6,053 bases of DNA from SAR324 cluster bacterium (GTDB lineage: Bacteria > SAR324 > JACQKK01): NCBI GenBank assembly GCA_022572825.1, contig JACZVE010000208.1:1-6053 (forward strand). The letters run 5' to 3'. Under the pieces are notes generated by a model that worked only from the letters and a program-made list of their open reading frames with translations, was not told where the DNA came from and did not search any database. Made by a program: the position numbers and the translations under genes. Positions 1 through 5,804 of this stretch are shown in pieces; the first letter of the stretch is position 1; each line of letters starts with the position of its first letter.

Positions 1-468
1 AAGGAACTGTTCCGCATTCCCGGCATGTCCTTCTGGATGCGGCAAATCAACTGCCTGCCGCTCGATCGCAGCGATATCGCCGGGGCGGCTGCCGCACTGG
101 CGCTGCAGGGCAGGCAACTGAGGGATAAGCGGCGGGGATTCATCATCTTTCCGGAAGGGACGCGCAGCAAGGACCGCGACGGAAAAATCCAGGCCTTCCA
201 TCGGGGCAGTCTGCGCCTTGCATGCGAAAACGGCTTGCCGATCCTGCCCGTGAGCATAGACGGCACGCGCCTGCTGGACCGCCCTGACAGCATGTGGCAC
301 ACTCGCGGCGGAGGGAGGCTCGTACGCCTCAAAATCGCCCAGTTGCGCGGCGCTCCCGGTACGAGCGCGCCTGAACGGAAAAAGTTCATGGACGAGCTGC
401 ACCGCACCATCGTTTCCAACTGGGAGGCGATTCGTGTAGAATGGCCGCAGGCCCAGGCCCGCCGATGA
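1..468 (+). CDS. plsC: 1-acyl-sn-glycerol-3-phosphate acyltransferase (PlsC family), C-terminal part
   Basis: The reading frame is open from the first base and ends at TGA 466-468, so about 155 C-terminal residues are visible and the start lies outside the window. Members of this family transfer an acyl chain to lysophosphatidic acid at the inner membrane, giving phosphatidic acid for phospholipid synthesis. Seen: the acceptor-binding motif FPEGTRS at visible residues 50-56, preceded by the hydrophobic lead GFII; a motif II-like segment CLPLDRSD near residues 18-25 (usually GxxxIDR); and a motif IV-like ILPVSIDGT near residues 81-89. The catalytic HxxxxD box (motif I) would lie upstream and cannot be checked. 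The tail after residue 125 is short and basic, as is common in single-domain members. The family assignment is firm; the exact acyl acceptor and the symbol plsC are inferred from the motifs, since paralogues (for example lyso-ornithine lipid acyltransferases) share them. Confidence 0.88.
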   Translation, partial: KELFRIPGMSFWMRQINCLPLDRSDIAGAAAALALQGRQLRDKRRGFIIFPEGTRSKDRDGKIQAFHRGSLRLACENGLPILPVSIDGTRLLDRPDSMWHTRGGGRLVRLKIAQLRGAPGTSAPERKKFMDELHRTIVSNWEAIRVEWPQAQARR

Positions 469-662
469 GGGCAGTGGGATCGCTACAGTGGCACATAAGC
501 GCGATCGGCCCGCTTCGTGATCGAACCAAATGCGGGCAGCCACGGCGCTTCCAAGGCGGCGCCCCGCGGTGCCGGGAGAAACACCGCGAACCCGAGCGGG
601 AACGCAGCAAATCAGGCCAATTGCCTGGTGATAATGGGGGTCGGAAAGTCAGTAACGGATGC
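469..662. other. intergenic region rich in potential stem-loops; possible structured RNA or leader
   Basis: No convincing gene is seen here. A frame open from ATG 441 reads through into the next gene, but its 74 extra residues are Arg/Pro/Gly-rich and resemble no protein I know. The stretch holds consecutive perfect stems: 478-483 with 501-506 (6 bp); 508-513 with 532-537 plus an inner TTCG/CGAA stem 514-517 with 522-525 and a TGAT loop; 544-548 with 559-563 (5 bp); 565-571 with 582-588 (7 bp, 10-base loop); and 613-617 with 623-627 (5 bp). No stem is followed by a T-run, so a simple intrinsic terminator is not supported. I compared it by eye with 5S, SRP and RNase P RNA and the common riboswitch cores I remember and found no match. 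It could be a small RNA, the leader of the following gene, or GC-driven chance pairing. Confidence 0.3.
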
Positions 663-1088
663 ATGAGGAGTTTGAGCGAGGCGGACTTTCAGACGGCACT
701 GATCATTGAGCCGTCCCTGGCAAAGCGGCTGCCGTTGCGGCGGCTGCTCCTGCAGTCTGGCGTCAAAAGCGTGCTGGAGGCGGAAGCGGCCAGCGAAGCC
801 ATCACGCTCATGCGGCAGGAGCTGGTCAACGTGGTGCTGACGCCCTGGCAGACCCCGGAGCTGTCCGGTACCCCGTTGCTGAGGGCGTTCCGCAACTGCG
901 GCCGCAACCGCAACGTACCGGTGGTGTTATTGGATGAGGGACTGGCGCAAACGACGATCGTTGCGGCCGTAAAGGCAGGCATCGCGGCGCGGTTGTCGCT
1001 TCCGGGCAGCGTTGCGAGGATGCGCGCGATTTTCCGCTCCATCAGCGAGTCGAGGACGCCCACCACCGCTTCGCCAGGGCCCCCGTAG
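663..1088 (+). CDS. degenerate receiver-domain (pseudo-receiver) protein
   Basis: A 141-residue protein counted from ATG 663. By pattern it follows the CheY receiver fold: hydrophobic beta-1 TALIIEPS (residues 11-18), helix 1 through 33, beta-3 VNVVLT (55-60), the loop PWQTPELSG (61-69), helix 3 LLRAFR, beta-4 VPVVLLDE (85-92), and VKAGIAARLSLP (103-114). Set against CheY, the phosphoacceptor Asp is replaced by Pro61, the acidic pair DD by Glu16-Pro17, the switch Thr by Asp91 and the Lys of the KP pair by Leu113. It therefore should not take a phosphoryl group from a histidine kinase and may act by protein contact or be drifting. There is no output domain; the last 15 residues are Ser/Thr/Pro-rich and probably disordered. 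The start is uncertain: ATG 441 and TTG 672 are alternatives, and no strong ribosome binding site precedes ATG 663. The fold call is by eye, without a profile search. Confidence 0.62.
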   Translation: MRSLSEADFQTALIIEPSLAKRLPLRRLLLQSGVKSVLEAEAASEAITLMRQELVNVVLTPWQTPELSGTPLLRAFRNCGRNRNVPVVLLDEGLAQTTIVAAVKAGIAARLSLPGSVARMRAIFRSISESRTPTTASPGPP

Positions 1089-1172
1089 CGACAAGACGCC
1101 AGGGGCCGATCCCGCCTCCCGGTACGAGTGCGCAGTTGCACATTGCAAGCGAACGCCCCATCGGCCACGAGC

Positions 1173-1176
1173 AGGA
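1173..1176 (+). promoter_or_regulatory. ribosome binding site deciding the GTG 1184 start
   Basis: AGGA lies seven bases before GTG 1184. The upstream in-frame TTG at 1136 has no comparable purine-rich site, so GTG 1184 is the preferred start of the following gene. Confidence 0.5.
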
Positions 1177-1183
1177 AACCCCC

Positions 1184-1645
1184 GTGACGCGCGAACAGAC
1201 AGCGGCTGAGGCATTGATGGCCAGATTGCGATGGGGAGAACGGCATCCGGATCTGACGGCGGAGATCGAAACCTGTCCTTGTAGCGATGAAGTCAAGGCG
1301 GGGCTGTTTTTCCTCAATGGTGACTGGAAGCGCGCGCATCGGGTCGCGCAAAGGTTGCGCTCGGCATCGGGTGCCCACTGGCATGCGCTCGTTCATCGTC
1401 ATGAACCCGATTACGCCAATTCCAAGCATTGGTTACGGCGCGTCGGCGCCAGTCCCATCTATCCGCAACTGGCTGCCGCAGCGGCGGCGGCCGGGCAGGC
1501 GCAGCGGGTGGCGCCGGGAGGGGAATGGGATCCCATCCAGTTCACCGACTGCTTCGCGGAGGACAGCACCATGGGTTGGACGCGAGCGCTGGATGAGATG
1601 GAGATCACCGCGCTGCTGAACCATTGCATTCGGCTGGAATCGTGA
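1184..1645 (+). CDS. conserved hypothetical protein with His/Trp-rich core
   Basis: A 153-residue soluble protein counted from GTG 1184; a 16-residue longer form from TTG 1136 is possible but lacks a ribosome binding site. I do not recognise a function. The core HWHALVHRHEPD (residues 65-76) followed by NSKHWLRRVG (79-88) and later WDPIQFTDC (115-123) is the most protein-like part. From memory it resembles a family of uncharacterised bacterial proteins that share a FWHAxxHRREPD / NxKYWFRRVG pattern; I could not verify this by search. Clustered His, Glu and Asp residues could bind a metal, but that is inference. A CPC pair lies at residues 31-33, and seven alanines run from 97 to 103. No signal peptide or membrane segment is seen. 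It lies 95 bases after the pseudo-receiver on the same strand, so co-transcription is possible but unproven. Confidence 0.75.
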   Translation: MTREQTAAEALMARLRWGERHPDLTAEIETCPCSDEVKAGLFFLNGDWKRAHRVAQRLRSASGAHWHALVHRHEPDYANSKHWLRRVGASPIYPQLAAAAAAAGQAQRVAPGGEWDPIQFTDCFAEDSTMGWTRALDEMEITALLNHCIRLES

Positions 1646-1655
1646 TCGCGCAGCG

Positions 1656-1684
1656 TTGACTGTCCCGCGGCCCAGGACAAGATC
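1656..1684 (+). promoter_or_regulatory. weak sigma-70-like promoter candidate upstream of ispH
   Basis: TTGACT at 1656-1661 matches the -35 consensus at five of six positions. At a 16-17 base spacing the -10 region is only CAAGAT or AAGATC, a poor match. It sits just after the stop of the preceding gene and about 90 bases before the ispH start, where a promoter would be expected. The call is tentative because the -10 box is weak. Confidence 0.25.
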
Positions 1685-1757
1685 GTGGCCAGGACACGTT
1701 CACGAGGTGCTGACGGCGGATTCCAGCCAACAGGCAGATTCCGGTTCCGACGCGAAA

Positions 1758-1765
1758 GGAAGGAG
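1758..1765 (+). promoter_or_regulatory. strong ribosome binding site of ispH
   Basis: GGAAGGAG ends nine bases before ATG 1775. It is the clearest Shine-Dalgarno sequence in the window and sets the ispH start at 1775 rather than at an in-frame start at 1685, which would add 30 residues of unlikely, Arg/Gly-rich sequence. Confidence 0.8.
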
Positions 1766-1774
1766 CACGGGGTT

Positions 1775-2755
1775 ATGCGCGAACCCGATCTTGCACAGGA
1801 AATGGAACGGCAATATTCCACACAATCGCTGCAGGAGATCATCCTGGTGCGCCCCCGCGGGTTCTGCGCCGGTGTGGAGCGCGCAATCACCATCGTCGAG
1901 GAGGCGCTGCGCAAATTCGGCGGCCCAATTTACGTCAAGCATGCCATCGTTCATAACCGCCAGGTTGTAGAGCGGCTGGAAACACTGGGGGCCGTATTCG
2001 TGGAGAACCTGGACGACGTGCCGCGGGGGGCACGCGTGATTTTCTCCGCCCACGGCGTCTCCCCGGACGTGCGGCAGCAAGCCATGCAACGGGGCCTGGA
2101 CGTAGTGGACGCCACCTGCCCGCTGGTCACCAAAGTACACGTCGAGGCGCGCCGCTTCGCCAAGGAGGATCGCACGATCTTCCTCATCGGTCACGACGAC
2201 CACGTGGAGGTGATCGGAACCCGTGGAGAAGCGCCGGGGCACATCGTGGTCATCGAAACTGTTGAAGCCGCAGAGCGTGTGGAGGTGTCGAATGCGGATC
2301 GCGTGGCCTACCTCACCCAGACCACGCTTTCCATCGACGACACCCGGGCCATTGTGGAAGTGCTCCAGCGACGGTTCCCGGCCGTTAAGGGGCCGGGCAA
2401 GGACGATATTTGCTATGCCACGCAAAATCGGCAAAATGCAGTCCAGGCCCTGACCGATCACGCGGACGTGATCCTGGTGGTGGGTTCGTCCAACAGCTCC
2501 AATTCCAATCGCCTGGTGGAGGTGGCGCAGGCGAGGGGGATTCCGGCCTACCTGTTGGAATCCCACCACGAACTCAATGACGGCTGGCTGGCGGGAGCGC
2601 GACGGATCGGGGTCACCGCCGGCGCTTCCGCGCCGGAAGAGGTCGTGCAGAATCTGGTTGCCCACCTTTCCCGGCAAAGCCATGTTTCGGTGAGGGAAAT
2701 CGAGGTCATCGAGGAGAACGTGTCCTTCCCGCTTCCCGGCGTGCTATCCGGCTGA
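1775..2755 (+). CDS. ispH: 4-hydroxy-3-methylbut-2-enyl diphosphate reductase
   Basis: IspH (LytB) catalyses the last step of the cytoplasmic MEP pathway, reducing HMBPP to IPP and DMAPP with a [4Fe-4S] cluster. The protein has 326 residues from ATG 1775. The three cluster cysteines are present: Cys31 in PRGFCAGV, Cys115 in DATCPLVTKVH and Cys213 in DICYATQNRQ. Substrate-site residues also appear: His60 (VHNR), His93 (SAHGVS), His143 and Glu145 (GHDDHVEV), Thr183-Thr184 in LTQTTLS, and the GSSNSSNSNR loop at 237-246. Up to His143 these sit 19 positions later than in the E. coli enzyme (Cys12, His41, His74, Cys96, His124), because of an N-terminal extension of about 19 residues before the first strand; the third cysteine is offset by 16. 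The usual HPEV is HVEV here, and EVIGT replaces the enterobacterial EVEGT; neither change removes a catalytic residue. pepA follows after 51 bases. Confidence 0.97.
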   Translation: MREPDLAQEMERQYSTQSLQEIILVRPRGFCAGVERAITIVEEALRKFGGPIYVKHAIVHNRQVVERLETLGAVFVENLDDVPRGARVIFSAHGVSPDVRQQAMQRGLDVVDATCPLVTKVHVEARRFAKEDRTIFLIGHDDHVEVIGTRGEAPGHIVVIETVEAAERVEVSNADRVAYLTQTTLSIDDTRAIVEVLQRRFPAVKGPGKDDICYATQNRQNAVQALTDHADVILVVGSSNSSNSNRLVEVAQARGIPAYLLESHHELNDGWLAGARRIGVTAGASAPEEVVQNLVAHLSRQSHVSVREIEVIEENVSFPLPGVLSG

Positions 2756-2760
2756 AACGA

Positions 2761-2781
2761 CTCCGGCCGTTCGCGCCGGAG
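2761..2781 (+). terminator. intergenic hairpin between ispH and pepA
   Basis: A perfect 7-bp GC-rich stem (CTCCGGC at 2761-2767 with GCCGGAG at 2775-2781) encloses a 7-base loop and begins five bases after the ispH stop. It is followed by AGCGAAAAATT rather than a T-run, so it is not a canonical intrinsic terminator. It could slow RNA polymerase, protect the ispH mRNA end, or be a leader element for pepA, whose start lies 25 bases downstream. Confidence 0.4.
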
Positions 2782-2806
2782 CGCTAGCGAAAAATTGCAT
2801 GCGTCG

Positions 2807-4321
2807 ATGGTGACCTTCACCTACCAGAAAAAAGCGCCCGCCGGAGATAAGCTGGGCGCCCTTGTCCTGTTCTTCGCCGAGGGGGAGTTGAATCCCCCCG
2901 AAGGACTCCCCCCCGCATTGGCCCGCGTCATGCGCCAAGCCGTGCAGCTTGGGGAGTTCGGCGGCAAGAGCGGTCAAACCCAGCTCCTGCTGACCTCTCC
3001 GCAATCCGTGGCAGACACGGTGCCGCGGCTGCTCCTTATCGGACTGGGCCCGCCCGACAAGCTGGACCGGGAAGCACTGCGCAGAGCCGCGGGCCGCGCG
3101 GGGCAACAGCTCAACAAATTGAACCTGGAGCGGGCCGGGCTGTGGATGCCCGCCGCAGCGGGCGCCGCGCCTGCCGCGGAACTTGCGGCAGTGCTGGCGG
3201 AAGGTGCCCTGCTGGGCGCCTATACGTTTAATTCATACAAGGAAAAGGGAGCCGCCGCCGAAACACCGAAGGCCGAGCTGAAACACTTGACACTCTATGA
3301 TCCGGCCGGCGGCAGCAGCGCCGAATCGATGCACCTCGGGGTGCTGCGCGGCGAGGCAGTCAACCTGGCCCGCAACCTGGGAAACCAGCCCCCCAATGCC
3401 ATGACGCCGACGCAGTTGGCGGTCGAAGCGCGGGATCTCGCCAAACGTCGCGGCCTGAAGGTTAAGGTACTGGAGCGAGCGGACATGGAGCGGCTGGGGA
3501 TGGGCATGTTTCTGGGCGTCGCGAAGGGTTCCCGCGAGCCGCCGAAGCTGATCGTGTTGGAATACCGGCCCCGGAAAAAGAGCAAGCACTCCCTGGTGTT
3601 CGTGGGCAAGGGAATCACCTTCGATTCCGGTGGTATTTCACTCAAACCCGGCGCGGCCATGGACGAGATGAAATTCGACATGTGCGGCGCGGCCGCCGTT
3701 ATGGGCGCCATGGAGGGGATCGGCAGGCTCAAGCCGGCGGTGAACGTGGTCGGCATGATCCCTGCCTGCGAAAACCTTCCCGATGGCGGGGCGGTCAAGC
3801 CCGGCGACATTCTCAAGTCCTACACCGGCAAGCACGTGGAAGTGTTGAACACGGATGCCGAGGGGCGTCTCATCCTGGGCGATGCGCTGGCCTATGGCAT
3901 TGAGCGGTATAAACCACATGCCGTGATCGATCTGGCCACACTGACCGGCGCGTGTGTCATCGCCCTCGGTCACTACGCAACCGGAGCGGTGGGAAACAAC
4001 GAGCCGCTGATGGATAAGGTGGTGCAGGCGGGGCGCGCCTCGGGCGACATCGTGTGGCCGCTCCCGAACTTTCCGGAGTACGAGGAATCCCTGAAAGGAA
4101 AATACGGGGATCTGCAAAACATCGGCACGAAAGAAGGCGGCGCGATCACGGGGGGGCTGTTCTTGAAGAACTTCGTGGGCGAAGTGCCCTGGGCGCACCT
4201 GGATATCGCCGGAACGGCCTGGGGGGTGAAAAATATCGGGCATATTCCTAACGAAGGCGCAACGGGCGTGGGCGTGTGCCTGCTGATGGATCTGGTTCTC
4301 GCCTGGAATGGGCTGTCCTGA
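2807..4321 (+). CDS. pepA: leucyl (cytosol) aminopeptidase, peptidase family M17
   Basis: PepA removes N-terminal residues from peptides in the cytoplasm using two divalent metal ions; in E. coli it also binds DNA as an accessory factor for Xer recombination. From ATG 2807 the protein has 504 residues, close to the 503 of E. coli PepA. The catalytic C-terminal domain is complete: Lys268 and Asp273 in GKGITFDSGG, the Lys of SLKPG, Asp291 in MKFDMCGAA, and Asp350, Glu352 and Arg354 in the family signature NTDAEGRL. All sit two positions before their E. coli equivalents, which supports ATG 2807 over the in-frame TTG at 2795. The N-terminal domain (about residues 1-160) is more divergent, with an Ala-rich linker near 115-130, as is usual. 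No good ribosome binding site precedes either start. The DNA-binding role is not testable here. Confidence 0.96.
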   Translation: MVTFTYQKKAPAGDKLGALVLFFAEGELNPPEGLPPALARVMRQAVQLGEFGGKSGQTQLLLTSPQSVADTVPRLLLIGLGPPDKLDREALRRAAGRAGQQLNKLNLERAGLWMPAAAGAAPAAELAAVLAEGALLGAYTFNSYKEKGAAAETPKAELKHLTLYDPAGGSSAESMHLGVLRGEAVNLARNLGNQPPNAMTPTQLAVEARDLAKRRGLKVKVLERADMERLGMGMFLGVAKGSREPPKLIVLEYRPRKKSKHSLVFVGKGITFDSGGISLKPGAAMDEMKFDMCGAAAVMGAMEGIGRLKPAVNVVGMIPACENLPDGGAVKPGDILKSYTGKHVEVLNTDAEGRLILGDALAYGIERYKPHAVIDLATLTGACVIALGHYATGAVGNNEPLMDKVVQAGRASGDIVWPLPNFPEYEESLKGKYGDLQNIGTKEGGAITGGLFLKNFVGEVPWAHLDIAGTAWGVKNIGHIPNEGATGVGVCLLMDLVLAWNGLS

Positions 4322-4388
4322 ACGCATGCGGGCGGCTATCTGGGTCGCCATCCAGTGTGAGCCGAATTTTCAGGGATGTGGGGGAATT
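4322..4388. other. short intergenic gap pepA to response regulator
   Basis: The 67 bases hold a palindrome CGCATGCG (4323-4330), a 6-bp stem with one G-T pair (4331-4336 with 4344-4349) and a G-rich stretch TGGGGGA (4379-4385) that could act as a ribosome binding site for the TTG 4389 start. No T-run or clear promoter is seen. Confidence 0.35.
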
Positions 4389-4757
4389 TTGCCGAAGACG
4401 ATATTGGTTGTCGATGACAACCAGGAGTTTCTCGAGCTGATCGACTTGCTGCTGAAAAATGCCGGATACGACGTCGTATTGGCCGACAGCGCGTTCAAGG
4501 CCATGGAAATCCTGGAAGAGAACATCCCCGATGCGATGATCCTGGATATCATGATGCCGGTAAGAAACGGCCTGGAATTCCTGGAGAACCTCCGCTGGGA
4601 GCCGCGCTATGAGAATGTGCCGATCGTTGTCCTCACCGCCATGACGCTGACCGATGAGGAGCGGGAATTTGTCGATGCCTTTTCCGTCGCCTATCTGGAC
4701 AAGGGGCAGACAACAAAGGTCGTTGACTGCCTGAAGAAAATCCTGCCCGAGGACTAG
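4389..4757 (+). CDS. single-domain CheY-like response regulator
   Basis: From TTG 4389 the protein has 122 residues and is a receiver domain alone, with no DNA-binding or enzymatic output. The active site is intact: acidic pair Asp9-Asp10 in ILVVDDN, phosphoacceptor Asp53 in AMILDIMMPVRNG, Thr83 in VVLTAMT, and Lys105 in YLDKG, where the usual Pro after Lys is Gly. It should be phosphorylated by a histidine kinase and pass the signal on by protein contact, as in chemotaxis, phosphorelays or polar-localised regulators. No kinase is encoded in the window, so the partner is unknown. Starts at ATG 4326 and ATG 4308 are in frame, but the added residues (with WVAIQCEPNF) do not look like a receiver N-terminus and 4308 overlaps pepA. 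MPKTILVVDD is a typical beginning, and a G-rich site at 4379-4385 precedes it. Confidence 0.9.
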   Translation: MPKTILVVDDNQEFLELIDLLLKNAGYDVVLADSAFKAMEILEENIPDAMILDIMMPVRNGLEFLENLRWEPRYENVPIVVLTAMTLTDEEREFVDAFSVAYLDKGQTTKVVDCLKKILPED

Positions 4758-4778
4758 CACGGCTTTGTTGGGTCCAGC

Positions 4779-4868
4779 CGCAGATGGACTCAGATAAACC
4801 TCAGACCAACACGGATAAGAATAATATCGCGTTCCGCTATCGGCGCTCATCAGCGTTCATCCGCGATT
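4779..4868. repeat. degenerate 10-11 bp periodic intergenic repeat forming an imperfect inverted repeat
   Basis: The left half repeats a CAGAT-type unit at 10-11 base spacing: CAGATGGACT (4781), CAGATAAACCT (4791), CAGACCAACAC (4802), then GGATAAGAAT (4813). After an AT-rich centre, the right half repeats an ATCnGCGnTC-type unit every 10 bases: ATCGGCGCTC (4839), ATCAGCGTTC (4849), ATCCGCGATT (4859). The right units are the approximate reverse complement of the left ones. Pairing from the outer ends matches about 15 of the first 21 positions, with several mismatches allowing G-U pairs. From memory, similar GCAGATnnACGCAGAT-like blocks recur between genes in many environmental bacteria, but I could not check copies here. 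The last bases touch the earliest possible etfB start, TTG 4867. Confidence 0.65.
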
Positions 4869-4882
4869 GCCCTTCGCAGTGA

Positions 4883-4917
4883 GATTCGACCCGCATGATT
4901 CAACCCGGATGATTCAA
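4883..4917 (+). repeat. 14-bp tandem repeat spanning the etfB start codon
   Basis: Two full units, GATTCGACCCGCAT (4883-4896) and GATTCAACCCGGAT (4897-4910), differ at two bases, and a third partial copy GATTCAA follows at 4911-4917. ATGATTCAA therefore occurs twice, at 4895 and 4909; only the second ATG is in the etfB frame. Confidence 0.85.
4895..4912 (+). other. possible upstream mini-ORF coupled to etfB
   Basis: ATG 4895 opens a five-codon frame (MIQPG) that ends at TGA 4910-4912. This stop overlaps the etfB start in an ATGA junction (4909-4912). Such an arrangement can couple translation, but here it may simply follow from the 14-bp repeat duplicating the start region. The weak AGTGAG at 4879-4884 is better placed for this ATG than for etfB. 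Confidence 0.3.
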
Positions 4918-5796
4918 ACAAGCTGCCTTTGCGTCTGCATCAAGCCGGTGTGGCGCACGGATGTCCAGTTGCGCCTCGACGACGCGGGGCGAGGCATCCG
5001 CCACGAGGAGGCCCTGCCTGCCTCCAATCCGGCCGATCTCTCCGCGCTACAACTGGCGCTCTCCCTAAAGGGGGCGGGCGGCGCCATTCGCGTGGTGGCC
5101 ATAACATTGGGTTCGCCCGCGGCGGAAGAGGTGCTGCGAGAGGCACTCGCCGCTGGCGCGGATGAGGCGCATCGCATCTGGGACGACGCTGGCTCTGGTG
5201 TGGCGCCGGGCGCATGCGACGGATCCGCCGAGACCACACACCGCTCCGCGCGCGTCGTGGCCACCGTTGTGCGCCCTTGGCAAGCCCACCTGATCCTCGT
5301 GGGCGAAAAGAGCGCGGATGGTGGGCACGAGTCCTTCGGCGCCTACCTGGCCAAGACGCTTGGAGCCGCGTTTTCTCATCGCGTCACGGCGGTCACGGCG
5401 GAAGGGAGCAATTGGCGTGTCGTCACGCGGCTGGAGCGCGGGTATTCACAGGAGATGGTGCTCCCCGCACCGGCGGTAGTGTCGGTCTCCGCCCAGATGC
5501 CGCGGCCGGATTACGCATCCCTGCCCGCCTGGCTCCATGCCCGCCGCGCGCGCATCCCCGTGATTTCCGTCGACCCGCCGCGCGGCCAGTCCGCCGTCAC
5601 CGCTTTGCGCGTGCCGGTACCGCGCGTGAAGCGCTACACGGTGCCCGGTAGCGATCTTTCCGCCGAAGCGCGCATCCAGGCCATGGTAACGCTGGAGGCG
5701 ACAGGCAGTGGAACCATCCTCGCCGGCGAGACGCCGCAAGAAGGGGCGCGGGCGATCGTGACCTTGCTGGAGGAGCGGGGCTATCTGCGGAGTTAA
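4909..5796 (+). CDS. etfB: electron transfer flavoprotein beta subunit (EtfB/FixA family)
   Basis: EtfB pairs with EtfA to form a FAD-containing heterodimer that carries electrons between acyl-CoA or other dehydrogenases and the quinone pool. From ATG 4909 the protein has 295 residues, longer than the usual 250-260. Seen in order: a VCIKPVWRTD start (9-18, compare CVKxVPDTE), NPADLSALQLAL (about 40-51), GSPAAEEVLREALAAGADEA (family-typical), the AMP/FAD-binding segment LILVGEKSADGGHESFG (128-144), LPAPAVVSVS (185-194) and YASLPAWLHARR (202-213). The signature near 137-144 is divergent (DGGHESFG rather than DGDTxQVG). The extra length lies mainly in a C-terminal segment with GTILAGETPQEGARAIVTLL, which may replace the arm that contacts EtfA. 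An alternative TTG start at 4867 adds 14 residues. No strong ribosome binding site is visible, and etfA does not follow in the window. Confidence 0.88.
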   Translation: MIQTSCLCVCIKPVWRTDVQLRLDDAGRGIRHEEALPASNPADLSALQLALSLKGAGGAIRVVAITLGSPAAEEVLREALAAGADEAHRIWDDAGSGVAPGACDGSAETTHRSARVVATVVRPWQAHLILVGEKSADGGHESFGAYLAKTLGAAFSHRVTAVTAEGSNWRVVTRLERGYSQEMVLPAPAVVSVSAQMPRPDYASLPAWLHARRARIPVISVDPPRGQSAVTALRVPVPRVKRYTVPGSDLSAEARIQAMVTLEATGSGTILAGETPQEGARAIVTLLEERGYLRS

Positions 5797-5804
5797 CGGC
5801 AATA

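Noticed and set aside
508..540. tRNA-like T-arm (GGTTCGATC on the minus strand)
   Set aside because: The flanking bases do not form the required 5-bp T-stem, and no acceptor or anticodon arms fit around it.
621..660. Resemblance of TGCCTGGTGATAATGGGG to the start of 5S rRNA
   Set aside because: The similarity ends after about 18 bases and the rest of 5S rRNA is absent.
441..662. N-terminal extension of the pseudo-receiver from ATG 441
   Set aside because: The 74 added residues are Arg/Pro/Gly-rich with no fold pattern, ATG 441 overlaps the plsC end, and the region is better explained by stem-loops; a later start at 663 matches the receiver length.
689..1429. Minus-strand open frame of 246 residues across the two genes after plsC
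   Set aside because: It spans two plus-strand genes and their gap, has no ribosome binding site or recognisable motif, and looks like a GC-driven antisense frame.
1700..2683. Long minus-strand open frame opposite ispH (327 residues)
   Set aside because: It is antisense to a complete ispH; the His/Gly-rich product resembles nothing, and such frames arise from high-GC codon use.
3638..4351. Minus-strand open frame opposite pepA
   Set aside because: Antisense to the conserved catalytic domain of pepA; the product has no family features.
4760..4780. CGGCT/AGCCG hairpin as a terminator after the response regulator
   Set aside because: Only 5 bp with an 11-base loop and no T-run; it abuts the periodic repeat and may be part of it.
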